Of a stretch of DNA of 64,000 nucleotides, positions 24,614-33,233 are shown piece by piece. The stretch lies in NCBI RefSeq assembly GCF_002165375.2, contig NZ_CP032134.1, positions 930,001 through 994,000 of the forward strand, read 5' to 3'. Source of the stretch: Acinetobacter chinensis. GTDB taxonomy: Bacteria > Pseudomonadota > Gammaproteobacteria > Pseudomonadales > Moraxellaceae. The position numbers were made by a program, and so were the translations under genes. Each line of letters starts with the position of its first letter. Position 1 is the stretch's first letter. The notes beneath the pieces are model-generated. The model saw only the letters and a list, made by a program, of their open reading frames with translations. It was not told the DNA's origin and made no database searches.

Positions 24614-26380
24614 TTGATCAGAACTCAGCAGACAGTATTTTCATGGCAGGATCAGAAATTTATACAGCATTTACAGATCTTTGGTTTTACATTGATTGCG
24701 GTCAGTGTTTTATATCTGATTGCAGCTAACTGGTTTATGTTGCCTCAGTCTGTACAGTTAGTGATCCCACAAATTTTATTGTTACTGAGTGCGCTGTCCA
24801 GTGTTTTCCTGGTCAAAAATGATTCTTTAGTCCAGTGTTTACATGCTGTTTGTGGCTTGATGACTGGGCTGTGTATGGCAGTTATTGGACAGGTTTATCA
24901 GACAGGTGCAGACAGTTATTTACTGTTTTTCATCTGGTCTGTGCTGCTGTTGCCCTGGCTGTACCGCTCCAGTATTGGCATTTTTTTTCTGCTGTGTATT
25001 GTGAGTCAGATTGCTTTATTTTTATTCTTTATTCAAACTTTCTGGGGAGATGAATCTCCAACCGTTTTTTTACTGTCAGTCCATCTCCTGGCACTGTTAC
25101 AGTTTTTATTCTGTATCAGATATTATCCAAAAATAAGGTATTTATTCATCATCTGGTTCGCTATGCTTTCTGTATGGTGCATGGTGATGTTCTTATATAT
25201 GGATAAGGGACTGCTCTATTTTATTTGTTCATTGATTTTATTGAGCATCGCATTTATTTATTTCTATAAGAAAAATGATCAGTTGTGCAGTGTACTGTCT
25301 GCGGTCGCTTTAGGGATTACTTTCACCTTAATCATTGTGAAATGGCTTGATAATTTATTCAGACAGTCTGAAATCTTGGGGCTGCTGATCATTGCGGTAA
25401 TTATTTTTGCATGGTTTGCATTGATTACTTTTTTACTGATTAAGTTTATTCCGAACAGCCGATTCAATAATATTCCTCTGGCTGTTGGTGCGTGGATTTC
25501 AGGGATTGTACTGTCTTCATTAATGCTGACATTCTGGGGGAATTTTTCCTTAATTATGGGCATCATTTTTGTGGCTTTCGCAGCCTATATGCTCAAAATA
25601 AAGCAGAATTTATTTTTAAGACAGCTTGCTTACTGTTTATTTGTCGCAGGGCAGGTCGCAATCCTGTTTCATACTTATGATTTAACGGAGAAGATTTATC
25701 CACTGTTGTTGATTCAGGCTGTTGGGCTGATCGTCGCATATTGGGTCAGAACGCACTGGTTCTTTGTTTTTGTTCAATTGTCTGCGCTCTATGCTTTGGG
25801 TGTTGCGATGATCTGGCATGACAATGCAGCACATTTCTGGATGGGAAATGTTGAAAATTTTGCTTATCTGACGCTGCTGACTTATGTTTTTTATACGGCG
25901 CTGCTGTGGGTTCAGAAAATTCAACCGCAACAATATCAAAGAAGTTTGATGCTTTCTAATTTAGTGATTACTGTTTTTTCTGTTGGTTTTTACGCTTTTT
26001 TAGGAAAAAGTGAATTCGCTGATATTCAGCTTATTCCAGCCTTTACATTTGGTCTTCCGATTTTGTGGTGTGTATTATTTTTAATTCTGCATATACAGAA
26101 TCAGTTCAATTTTTTAGCACAATGTGTTTTAGCTATCTTTGGCGCTGTGCTGATTTATTATGGTTGTTTTGAAATATTTAACGTATTAGCTGTACTTTCA
26201 TGGGCTTTGATGAAGCATGATAAATTCATCTCTGCTTTTGCATTGTTGACCTTTACGGTTATTTTATGGTGCTTATATTATTCACTGGAAGTGACTTTTC
26301 TGGTGAAAAGCCTGAGTATCTTTATTTCAGGCATCACGCTGTTATTGCTGAGTCTATGTTTAGTGCGTTTTAAAAAATAA
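24614..26380 (+). CDS. DUF2157-type multi-spanning membrane protein
   Basis: A 588-aa protein, almost all hydrophobic, with roughly 18 transmembrane segments after a short polar N-terminus. The opening (SWQDQKFIQHLQIFGFTLIAVSVLYLIAANW) resembles DUF2157 membrane proteins. The start is TTG at 24614; no ATG nearby gives a complete first segment. It is followed 15 bp later by a GDYXXLXY-family protein, the usual partner in this pair. Function of both is unknown. Confidence 0.75.
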   Translation: MIRTQQTVFSWQDQKFIQHLQIFGFTLIAVSVLYLIAANWFMLPQSVQLVIPQILLLLSALSSVFLVKNDSLVQCLHAVCGLMTGLCMAVIGQVYQTGADSYLLFFIWSVLLLPWLYRSSIGIFFLLCIVSQIALFLFFIQTFWGDESPTVFLLSVHLLALLQFLFCIRYYPKIRYLFIIWFAMLSVWCMVMFLYMDKGLLYFICSLILLSIAFIYFYKKNDQLCSVLSAVALGITFTLIIVKWLDNLFRQSEILGLLIIAVIIFAWFALITFLLIKFIPNSRFNNIPLAVGAWISGIVLSSLMLTFWGNFSLIMGIIFVAFAAYMLKIKQNLFLRQLAYCLFVAGQVAILFHTYDLTEKIYPLLLIQAVGLIVAYWVRTHWFFVFVQLSALYALGVAMIWHDNAAHFWMGNVENFAYLTLLTYVFYTALLWVQKIQPQQYQRSLMLSNLVITVFSVGFYAFLGKSEFADIQLIPAFTFGLPILWCVLFLILHIQNQFNFLAQCVLAIFGAVLIYYGCFEIFNVLAVLSWALMKHDKFISAFALLTFTVILWCLYYSLEVTFLVKSLSIFISGITLLLLSLCLVRFKK

Positions 26381-26395
26381 AGAGGGGATAGCACA

Positions 26396-26959
26396 ATGAA
26401 AAAAAATATCCCTTTGGTTATCGCCATTCTGAGTGTTGTATTTTTTCTTGGCCTGATCCTGAAAAATGAGCAACATTTAAAACACAGTGACAGTATTTAT
26501 ATTCAGCTTGCACCCGTAGATCCGCGCTCTTTAATCCAGGGGGACTACATGGTGCTCAATTATGATCTAAGCTTTTCTGATGTGGCTGTGCAAAAGGGTG
26601 ATCCACATATTCCCATGAATGCTACTGCAATTAAAAATAAGTCTTCGGTTGTTGCTTATGTCGCACTCGATGCACAGCGTCGTCTGGTGAAAACCAGTCT
26701 GGATCCACAATTACTGGAAATGTCTCCATCCGCCAGTCATCGTATCGTGCTTAAAAATCCTGATAATCGTCTGGATCGGCTTTATCCTGCTTCGAACAGC
26801 TTTCTGTTTGCAGAGGGCTTGGCTGAGTGTTATCAAGAGGCTCAGTATGCCGAATTTAAAGTCGATGAAAAGGGCAATGCTATTCTTGCTTCGTTGCGTG
26901 GCGGTGATTTAAATGCTTTAGGTTGTGAGAATCATAAGAAGTGGTGGGGTGCTAATTGA
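26396..26959 (+). CDS. GDYXXLXY-family membrane-anchored protein
   Basis: 187 aa with one N-terminal hydrophobic anchor (about 5-23) and a soluble, probably periplasmic, domain. The signature is visible as RSLIQGDYMVLNYDL near 47-61. These proteins typically sit directly after a DUF2157/DUF4401 polytopic protein, as here. Function unknown. A perfect bidirectional terminator follows. Confidence 0.85.
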   Translation: MKKNIPLVIAILSVVFFLGLILKNEQHLKHSDSIYIQLAPVDPRSLIQGDYMVLNYDLSFSDVAVQKGDPHIPMNATAIKNKSSVVAYVALDAQRRLVKTSLDPQLLEMSPSASHRIVLKNPDNRLDRLYPASNSFLFAEGLAECYQEAQYAEFKVDEKGNAILASLRGGDLNALGCENHKKWWGAN

Positions 26960-26991
26960 CCTATCTTCATATAAAGGTTAAGTCTGAATAG

Positions 26992-27018
26992 AAAAAACCC
27001 GCATTAAGCGGGTTTTTT
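26992..27018. terminator. Bidirectional terminator
   Basis: Arms AAAAAACCCGC (26992-27002) and GCGGGTTTTTT (27008-27018) with a 5-nt loop, between the convergent GDYXXLXY and panD genes. Confidence 0.93.
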
Positions 27019-27036
27019 AGAATCTTTGATACTGAA

Positions 27037-27417
27037 TTAAGCCACCTGGACAGGAATACAGTTCGCTGTGTGGTTCACAGTATTGTCTGGATTTGCATAC
27101 ACAAGACGCGGTTTATGTGCATCCGCTTCTGCATTGGTAAAGTCACCAAATGTTGCAATAATCACGATATCGCCAACATCTGCCTGGTGTGCAGCACCGC
27201 CATTGACAGAAATAATGCCTGAGTTATCTTCACCACGAATCGCGTAAGTTGTGAAGCGTTTACCATTTGTCACGTTCCAGACATGAATTTCTTCATATTC
27301 ACGGATGCCAGCTAAATCCATCAGAACGCCATCAATCGCACAGGAGCCTTCATAATGAAGTTCTGCATGAGTAACGAAAGCGCGGTGAATTTTACATTTT
27401 AATAAACGAGATAGCAT
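27037..27417 (-). CDS. panD: Aspartate 1-decarboxylase
   Basis: Pyruvoyl enzyme that makes beta-alanine for pantothenate and coenzyme A. 126 aa, normal length. The self-processing Gly-Ser site is intact in LHYEGSCAIDG (near 20-30), and NVTNGKRFTTYAI with SVNGGAAHQADVGDIVII follows. coaD, later in the CoA route, is at 45.8 kb. It stands alone in the minus orientation, 145 bp from pth. Confidence 0.95.
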   Translation of the reverse strand: MLSRLLKCKIHRAFVTHAELHYEGSCAIDGVLMDLAGIREYEEIHVWNVTNGKRFTTYAIRGEDNSGIISVNGGAAHQADVGDIVIIATFGDFTNAEADAHKPRLVYANPDNTVNHTANCIPVQVA

Positions 27418-27562
27418 GGCTAGCGTCTCCTTAGTGGACCTAAGATGTTTTATCTTATGGTTGAATCAAATAGCTTCGTCCTGGACAGGGTTCAGCGCAA
27501 ACGCATTTTGCTCTGAAATAAACGTCAAGGCAAGCGCTATTGTTCAACAATTCGTGAATTTA

Positions 27563-28144
27563 TCAGTTCGGTTTGTAAGCATTGATCTGATTCATGGCTT
27601 GCTGTACATCACCATTGACCAGCAGTTTAATGCGGGATAATGCATGATGAAGCGCATCGTCCATCAGAGTCTGTTCTGAGGAAGGTGCTTTGCCAAGGAC
27701 ATGTCCAGATACGCGTTCTTTTGAACCTGGATGACCGATTCCTATACGTAAACGATGGAAATCAGGACCGATGTGGGGAACAATATCTTTTAAACCATTG
27801 TGTCCACCATGACCGCCACCTGTTTTCAGGCGAATGACACCTGGATTCATATCCAGTTCATCATGGGCTATCAGCATGGATGATGGGGCAATGTTATAGA
27901 ATTTTGCGAAGGGAACAACACTTTTACCAGAGGCATTCATAAAGGTTGTAGGTAACAGCAGACGAACGTCCTGACCTTCAATATTACCGCGACCGCTGAT
28001 TCCGTTGAATTTTGGGTCAGCTTTGAGGGAAATGCCATATTGATCTGCAAGGCGTTCAACGAACCAGAAGCCTGCATTATGGCGGGTCTGGGCATATTCC
28101 TTTCCAGGATTACCCAGACCTACAATCAGTGAAATATCTGACAC
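27563..28144 (-). CDS. pth: Peptidyl-tRNA hydrolase
   Basis: Releases peptides from prematurely dropped peptidyl-tRNA. 193 aa. GLGNPGKEYAQTRHNAGF (near 9-26) contains the catalytic His; PTTFMNASGKSV near 64-75 and the HDELD motif near 93-97 are intact, as is GGGHGGHNGLKDI near 108-120. It starts 19 bp after the rplY stop. The prs-rplY-pth order is common in gammaproteobacteria. Confidence 0.97.
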   Translation of the reverse strand: MSDISLIVGLGNPGKEYAQTRHNAGFWFVERLADQYGISLKADPKFNGISGRGNIEGQDVRLLLPTTFMNASGKSVVPFAKFYNIAPSSMLIAHDELDMNPGVIRLKTGGGHGGHNGLKDIVPHIGPDFHRLRIGIGHPGSKERVSGHVLGKAPSSEQTLMDDALHHALSRIKLLVNGDVQQAMNQINAYKPN

Positions 28145-28163
28145 TAATTTACACCATTAACAC

Positions 28164-28460
28164 TTATGCGCGTTTGAAGTCAGCGTGCATAGGCGTGTTT
28201 TTAGCTGGGTGACGCTGTAAAGCCTGGATTTTAACGCTTTCAGCTTTACCGTCGATGTTGATTTCAACAACTTCTTCAAAGAAAGCGTTGCTTTCTAAAG
28301 CTTTAACAAGCTCACGAAGTTCTAAAGTTACAGCAACAGGAGCAGCTTCACCACCGTAGATGATCGCTGGTACTTTGTTCTGAAGACGAAGGCGGCGGCT
28401 CGAACCTTTCCCTTGAACTGCTTCTTCACGTGCTACTGCATTTAATACGAAGTTTGCCAT
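28164..28460 (-). CDS. rplY: 50S ribosomal protein L25 (short form)
   Basis: Binds 5S rRNA. 98 aa from ATG 28460, so it is the short E. coli-like L25 without the CTC extension. NFVLNAVAREEAVQGKGSSRRLR at the N-terminus and RHPAKNTPMHADF near the end are family-typical. The second of two close ATGs is chosen because AGGA is directly against the first but 9 bp from the second. Confidence 0.95.
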   Translation of the reverse strand: MANFVLNAVAREEAVQGKGSSRRLRLQNKVPAIIYGGEAAPVAVTLELRELVKALESNAFFEEVVEINIDGKAESVKIQALQRHPAKNTPMHADFKRA

Positions 28461-28559
28461 GACAGACATTCCTAATTTAAGTTTAATTGACTGAACCTTC
28501 GACCAGTTCAGTGATAGAAAGCCCCACCAAAAGGCAGGGCTTTTAAATTCAGCGCTATA

Positions 28560-29513
28560 TTATAGATAAGAATCGAACATTGCGCTAATAGATTCTTCGT
28601 TGTTAATACGACGAATTGTTTCAGCAACCATACTTGCTACTGAAACCTGGCGAATCTTACCAAGATTTAAAGCTTCATCAGAAAGAGGAATCGTATCTGT
28701 TACAACTAATTCATCAATCACAGAATTTTTAAGGTTTTCAAGTGCCTTACCTGAAAGTACTGGGTGAGTTGCATAAGCTACAACTTTACGTGCACCGAAT
28801 TTTTTCAATGCATCAGCAGCTTTACACAATGTACCAGCTGTATCAACCATATCATCGACGATGACACAATCACGATCTTTCACATCACCAATCAAATGCA
28901 TCACTTGTGATTCATTCGCTTTCTGGCGACGTTTATCAATGATTGCCAGGTCAATATCACCCATTTGTTTAGCAACAGCACGTGCACGAACTACACCACC
29001 AACGTCAGGTGAAACCACCATCAAGTTGTCATGTGATTGTTGACGTAAGTCAGCAAGCAATGCAGGAGTACCGTAGATGTTATCTACAGGGATATCGAAG
29101 AAACCCTGAATCTGGTCAGCATGCAGGTCGATCATTACAACACGGTCAATCCCTACAGTTGTCAGCATATCTGCAACAACTTTAGCAGTAATTGGAACAC
29201 GGGTTGAACGAGGACGACGATCCTGACGGGCATAACCGAAGTAAGGAATCACAGCAGTAATACGACCAGCACTTGCGCGACGCAAAGCATCAGCCATTAC
29301 TAAGATTTCCATCAGGTTATCATTTGTAGGGGCACAAGTAGGCTGTACGATAAATACGTCTTTACCACGCACGTTTTCAGTAATTTCAACAGTGATTTCA
29401 CCGTCAGAAAATTTACCTACAGCGGCAGCACCCAGAGGGATATGCAAGTGGCTAACGACTTTTTGGGCGAATTGTGGATGCGCAGACCCACTAAAAACGA
29501 CAAGATTGGGCAT
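28560..29513 (-). CDS. prs: Ribose-phosphate pyrophosphokinase
   Basis: Makes PRPP from ribose 5-phosphate and ATP for nucleotides, His, Trp and NAD. 317 aa from ATG 29513. The regulatory flexible loop (YFGYARQDRRPRSTRVPI), the metal site DLHADQIQGFF and the PRPP-binding VIVDDMVDTAGT are intact. The in-frame extension further upstream runs into the tRNA gene and is discarded. It is preceded on the same strand by four tRNA-Gln genes and ispE. Confidence 0.97.
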   Translation of the reverse strand: MPNLVVFSGSAHPQFAQKVVSHLHIPLGAAAVGKFSDGEITVEITENVRGKDVFIVQPTCAPTNDNLMEILVMADALRRASAGRITAVIPYFGYARQDRRPRSTRVPITAKVVADMLTTVGIDRVVMIDLHADQIQGFFDIPVDNIYGTPALLADLRQQSHDNLMVVSPDVGGVVRARAVAKQMGDIDLAIIDKRRQKANESQVMHLIGDVKDRDCVIVDDMVDTAGTLCKAADALKKFGARKVVAYATHPVLSGKALENLKNSVIDELVVTDTIPLSDEALNLGKIRQVSVASMVAETIRRINNEESISAMFDSYL

Positions 29514-29549
29514 GAAGCACCCTTGGCGGTTGGCAGATTTGAAAGTATA

Positions 29550-29624
29550 TGGCAGGGGCGGCTGGATTCGAACCAACGGATGCCGAGATCAAAACCCGGT
29601 GCCTTACCACTTGGCGACGCCCCT
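29550..29624 (-). tRNA. tRNA-Gln (TTG), copy nearest prs
   Basis: 75 nt with encoded CCA. Acceptor AGGGGCG/CGCCCCT, anticodon stem CCGGG/CTCGG and loop TTTTGAT give anticodon TTG. The T-loop TTCGAAT is canonical. It is 36 nt upstream of the prs start. Confidence 0.97.
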
Positions 29625-29715
29625 AATGCGGCAGAATTTTAGTGTTTCCAACTGTTTTTGTCAAGGTAAACTGGCAAAAAACAGTGAATACCATGTTCTG
29701 TCTTTTTTGAGAAAA

Positions 29716-29790
29716 TGGCAGGGGCGGCTGGATTCGAACCAACGGATGCCGAGATCAAAACCCGGTGCCTTACCACTTGGCGACGCCCCT
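29716..29790 (-). tRNA. tRNA-Gln (TTG)
   Basis: Identical 75-nt copy, including CCA; separated from the next copy downstream by 91 nt. Confidence 0.97.
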
Positions 29791-29820
29791 AATTGATGTG
29801 TTGTTCAGTATGCTAAGTAA

Positions 29821-29895
29821 TGGCAGGGGCGGCTGGATTCGAACCAACGGATGCCGAGATCAAAACCCGGTGCCTTACCACTTGGCGACGCCCCT
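29821..29895 (-). tRNA. tRNA-Gln (TTG), flanked by complementary arms
   Basis: Identical 75-nt copy. The leader CTAAGTAA (complement of 29897-29904) and trailer TTACTTAG (complement of 29813-29820) are perfectly complementary and could extend the acceptor stem in the precursor. Confidence 0.97.
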
Positions 29896-29933
29896 GTTAC
29901 TTAGATGAACAAACATCTTACAGATGAAAATGA

Positions 29934-30008
29934 TGGCAGGGGCGGCTGGATTCGAACCAACGGATGCCGAGATCAAAACCCGGTGCCTTACCACTTGGCG
30001 ACGCCCCT
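29934..30008 (-). tRNA. tRNA-Gln (TTG), 4 nt after ispE
   Basis: Identical 75-nt copy, first in transcription order. Its 5' end lies only 4 nt after the ispE stop codon, so it must be excised from the ispE transcript. Flanking AATGAT and ATCATT are complementary. Confidence 0.97.
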
Positions 30009-30012
30009 ATCA

Positions 30013-30840
30013 TTACACTTTGAAATGAATGAGTGGTGATTCTTTTAAGCTGTTCACAATGTAGGATTTACATGGTGAATGTTTTAAAATCTCATCAGTA
30101 TTCATATCTTCAGTGACTTCAACAAAAACACAGGCACCTGTACCTGTAAGTTTTGCAGTTCCGAACTGATTCAGATACCGCATCGCTTCATCGACTTCAG
30201 GATATAGACTTCTTGCTATTGGCTCAAAGTTATTTATGAAATCGGATGGCTTAAGCTGATAGGCGCAAAATTTAGTAGGCTTAGTGTCTCTTGTCAATGT
30301 TTTTTGTGAAAAAAGCAGTTGAGTGCTGATAAAACAGTCAGGTTTTAACACAATGTACTGTTTTTGATCTAAGTCTATGAATGTTAAGTGTTCGCCAATA
30401 CCTTCAGCCCATGCGTTCCGTCCATGAACAAAAATCGGGACATCAGCGCCAAGTCTCAGACCCAGTTCTGCCAGCTGCTCAGTGTTTAAACCGCATTTCC
30501 ATAATTGATTGACCACAATCAGGGTGGTTGCTGCATTGGAGGAACCACCACCTAAACCTGCACCCATGGGAATATTTTTTTCAATACGGATATGCAGACC
30601 ACCTGGCTGTTGAGCATATGGTTTTAAGATTTCAGTCGCTCTGAAGATCAGATTCTGCTGTAAATCAACGCTGTTTAATCCGTCAATTGAAACATCCTGA
30701 GTATCTGTCTGGGTGAACTCCAGCCAGTCAGACAGGTCAGTCAACTGAAAAATACTCTGCAGTTCGTGGTAACCGTTTTCACGGCGACCGGTGATATGCA
30801 GAAACAGATTTAATTTGGAAGGGGACTGTACTCGGATCAT
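30013..30840 (-). CDS. ispE: 4-diphosphocytidyl-2-C-methyl-D-erythritol kinase
   Basis: GHMP kinase of the non-mevalonate isoprenoid route; the products feed IspB. 275 aa. The N-terminal SPSKLNLFLHITGRRENGYHEL (near 6-27) and the ATP-binding IPMGAGLGGGSSNAATTL (near 91-108) are intact, as is TGTGACVFVE near 233. It sits 12 bp after lolB, and the stop is followed after 4 nt by a tRNA-Gln. lolB-ispE-prs order is conserved in E. coli. Confidence 0.96.
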   Translation of the reverse strand: MIRVQSPSKLNLFLHITGRRENGYHELQSIFQLTDLSDWLEFTQTDTQDVSIDGLNSVDLQQNLIFRATEILKPYAQQPGGLHIRIEKNIPMGAGLGGGSSNAATTLIVVNQLWKCGLNTEQLAELGLRLGADVPIFVHGRNAWAEGIGEHLTFIDLDQKQYIVLKPDCFISTQLLFSQKTLTRDTKPTKFCAYQLKPSDFINNFEPIARSLYPEVDEAMRYLNQFGTAKLTGTGACVFVEVTEDMNTDEILKHSPCKSYIVNSLKESPLIHFKV

Positions 30841-30852
30841 AAGTGGTATGAA

Positions 30853-31434
30853 TTAACGGTTCTGAATAATCATTGTAATACGGTTTTCCTGACCAGATTC
30901 AAGTGATTGTTTAAGAATCAGTTTGTTGGGAAGAAGGGTAGCTTCATTGTAGCTGAGACTGACAGCCCAGCCATCTTCATTCAGCTGTTCAATCCGTCCC
31001 TGTTCATCTTTTTTAATTTCAGCAGAAGTCGTTGCAGGTTTTGCCTGAACCCAGCTGACTAAATGTGTAATCGGTGCTTGCCAGCCCGTTGCTCTTTCCA
31101 GCAGTTCTTCAGGTGTTTCAGCAGTAATCAGACCAGTTTTAGCGCTGTTTAAAGACACTTCACCTGGTTTTCCTGTGATCTGGGTTTTACCCACACCCAG
31201 GATACCGCTCAGCTCTATGTCAAATTCCTGCTGCTGCTGTATCCATGTAAAAAATGCACTGCCACTCTGCTGAGGTGTGCGGACACCGATTTTACCCTGA
31301 AGGCTGAACTGGCTCGGTGCTTCCGGTAGCTGTGCTTCAGGGGGTAACTGAGGTTTGGTGTACTGCTGACAACCAGTCAGCATCAGTAATCCTGAGGTCA
31401 CAAGAACAGTGCTGAAACGTGAGAATAATTGCAT
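30853..31434 (-). CDS. lolB: Outer-membrane lipoprotein receptor LolB
   Basis: Outer-membrane-anchored receptor that accepts lipoproteins from LolA. 193 aa. Signal peptide with a lipobox LTGC (Cys22). The mature domain has FSLQGKIGVRTPQQSGSAFFTWIQQ near 43-67 and the helix ELLERATGWQAPITHLVSWVQ, typical of LolB. It follows the TPR gene by 8 bp and precedes ispE; it is the partner of LolA at 6.1 kb. Confidence 0.93.
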   Translation of the reverse strand: MQLFSRFSTVLVTSGLLMLTGCQQYTKPQLPPEAQLPEAPSQFSLQGKIGVRTPQQSGSAFFTWIQQQQEFDIELSGILGVGKTQITGKPGEVSLNSAKTGLITAETPEELLERATGWQAPITHLVSWVQAKPATTSAEIKKDEQGRIEQLNEDGWAVSLSYNEATLLPNKLILKQSLESGQENRITMIIQNR

Positions 31435-31442
31435 GAATCGGG

Positions 31443-33200
31443 TTAACTCTTTTTAGTCTGTTGAGGTAACAGTAATGAAGTCAGTTGATCCAGTTGTGGA
31501 TCATCTGGATGATTTTGTTGTAACTGATGTAACACTGTGTTGAACTGATTCAGTTCACCCTGCATGTACAGGGCGCGTGCATATCGGACACCAATTTTTA
31601 TGCTTTTACTGATGGAATAGGCTTTTTGCAGTACCTGGGCAGATGTTTTGAAGTCATTCTGTAAAAAAGTGATGTAGCCCAGTGTGTCCAGGATGGATGC
31701 CTGCTCGGGTGCATTATCCAGTGCCTGCTCTGCGTACTTCCGTGCTTCATCCAGCCGTCTGTTCTGTAATGCCAGGGTATAGGCGTAAGCATTCAGGTAG
31801 GTAGGACTGTTGGGTTCAATCTCAAGCAGTTTTTTCAGCAGTCTGTCCAGTTTGTCTCTGGATTCATAAGGGTCGAGTAACAGGACTTCAGCATAGATCA
31901 GTTCTGGATCATCGGGCAGGTTTTTGATGGCTTCATCCAGAATGCGCAATGCTGCTTTTTTATTGTTGGTTCGTTTTAAGATCTCAGCCTGTGCAAGATA
32001 GAGAAAACTGGCATGCTGTGGATAGTTGACCCGTTCCTGTGTCAGAAAACGCAGTGCATCATTCAGACGGTTCTGCTGTGCAAAGATTGAGATCATATTG
32101 CGTCTGGAAACCGTATACAGGCTTCCATCTACAAGTCGATAGTAGGCTTTGGCTGTTTCAAAATGCTGTTTTCTTTCAGCATTGACCGCCAGGTAATAAT
32201 AGGCTTCATTCTGATACTGAGCTGAATAACGCAGTTCGACCAGGTATTTTTCTGCAATTTCATATTTCTCAAGATCAATCGCAGTCAGACCTGTAATGAA
32301 CAGTGCTTCTTCGGCATCAGGCCATTTTTTCAGAATGGTTTCCAGGTGCTCGAGTGCCAGTTCAGATTCATTTTTCTTGATTAGGTATTTGACTTCAGCG
32401 AGCCGTATTTCAAGATTGTTGCGGTTTTTTCGGCTGGCTCTTTCGTACCATGCCCGTGTCGCATTATCATCTCCCATTGCATTCAGGAGATTGGCTTTCA
32501 TTAAAATATAACTGGTTGCTTTAGGACGCTTTTTTAAGGCTTTATTGACTGTTTCAAGTGCCTGTTTCAGCTGACCGTTCTGCGCTTCAAGACCTGCAAT
32601 CAGCACAAGGATGGATGGATTTTCACGTTCACTGCTTGAACTGAGAGCACTGGTCAGATACTGACGGTCTTCTTCGGATTCGGGTGAAATGCCAGCTAGA
32701 ATCTCTTCCAGGTCAGCGGTTGGATCAATCTTTAAAATTTTATCCAGTGTTTCAGCTGCAAGTTCATATTCATGTGTTTTAAGCGCAATATGCGACAGAT
32801 AAAACAGGGCTGGAACATCTGAGGGTTCCTGAACTACCCAGTGTGTTGCAATATCCAGTGCTGCCTGCAGGTTGTCCTGTTCAATTGCAATATTTAAGGC
32901 TCTTTGTTTGACCGCGGTTGAATTGCTTTTGATGGCAAGAACGGTGTAATTGTGCAAAGCAGTTGGAAAATCATGATAAGCCAGGGCAAATTCGGCAATC
33001 ATGCTTTGTTTTATGGCATTATAGTTTGAATCGGCATGGTATATTTCTCCAGCAGCACGAACTTGTGCTGAGGAAGCCATGCTACCGACCAGTAAGAATG
33101 TGGTAGAATATTGCTTAATTGTCGCGCCGTTGAGTCGGCTGTTTGTTTGACGCAATTTTTCTGAATCCAAGTAATGCTTTTTATGACACCGATGTTGCAC
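31443..33200 (-). CDS. Large tetratricopeptide-repeat protein, likely exported
   Basis: 585 aa read from a GTG at 33200. Near residues 32-50 there is a hydrophobic stretch ending in an Ala-rich AxA-type site (VRAAG), so it is probably exported; the real start may be nearer that segment, because the GTG is only 33 bp from the divergent hemA start. At least ten TPR-like helix pairs follow, for example PATALHNYTVLAIKS, KQALETVNKALKKRP and RLDEARKYAEQALDNAPEQASILDTLGYI. It is upstream of lolB in the same operon, so an envelope role is likely but unproven. Confidence 0.82.
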   Translation of the reverse strand: MQHRCHKKHYLDSEKLRQTNSRLNGATIKQYSTTFLLVGSMASSAQVRAAGEIYHADSNYNAIKQSMIAEFALAYHDFPTALHNYTVLAIKSNSTAVKQRALNIAIEQDNLQAALDIATHWVVQEPSDVPALFYLSHIALKTHEYELAAETLDKILKIDPTADLEEILAGISPESEEDRQYLTSALSSSSERENPSILVLIAGLEAQNGQLKQALETVNKALKKRPKATSYILMKANLLNAMGDDNATRAWYERASRKNRNNLEIRLAEVKYLIKKNESELALEHLETILKKWPDAEEALFITGLTAIDLEKYEIAEKYLVELRYSAQYQNEAYYYLAVNAERKQHFETAKAYYRLVDGSLYTVSRRNMISIFAQQNRLNDALRFLTQERVNYPQHASFLYLAQAEILKRTNNKKAALRILDEAIKNLPDDPELIYAEVLLLDPYESRDKLDRLLKKLLEIEPNSPTYLNAYAYTLALQNRRLDEARKYAEQALDNAPEQASILDTLGYITFLQNDFKTSAQVLQKAYSISKSIKIGVRYARALYMQGELNQFNTVLHQLQQNHPDDPQLDQLTSLLLPQQTKKS

Positions 33201-33233
33201 AATAGCATAAATTTAGCGAAATGATGATCTGAT

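Noticed and set aside
29392..29796. 134-codon plus-strand frame across the tRNA-Gln array (and a 66-codon one)
   Set aside because: It is a translation of tRNA genes on the opposite strand and has no ribosome site.
29550..30008. Four direct repeats of 75 bp with 30-91-bp spacers, CRISPR-like at first sight
   Set aside because: Each unit folds as a complete tRNA-Gln with CCA, and no cas genes are nearby.
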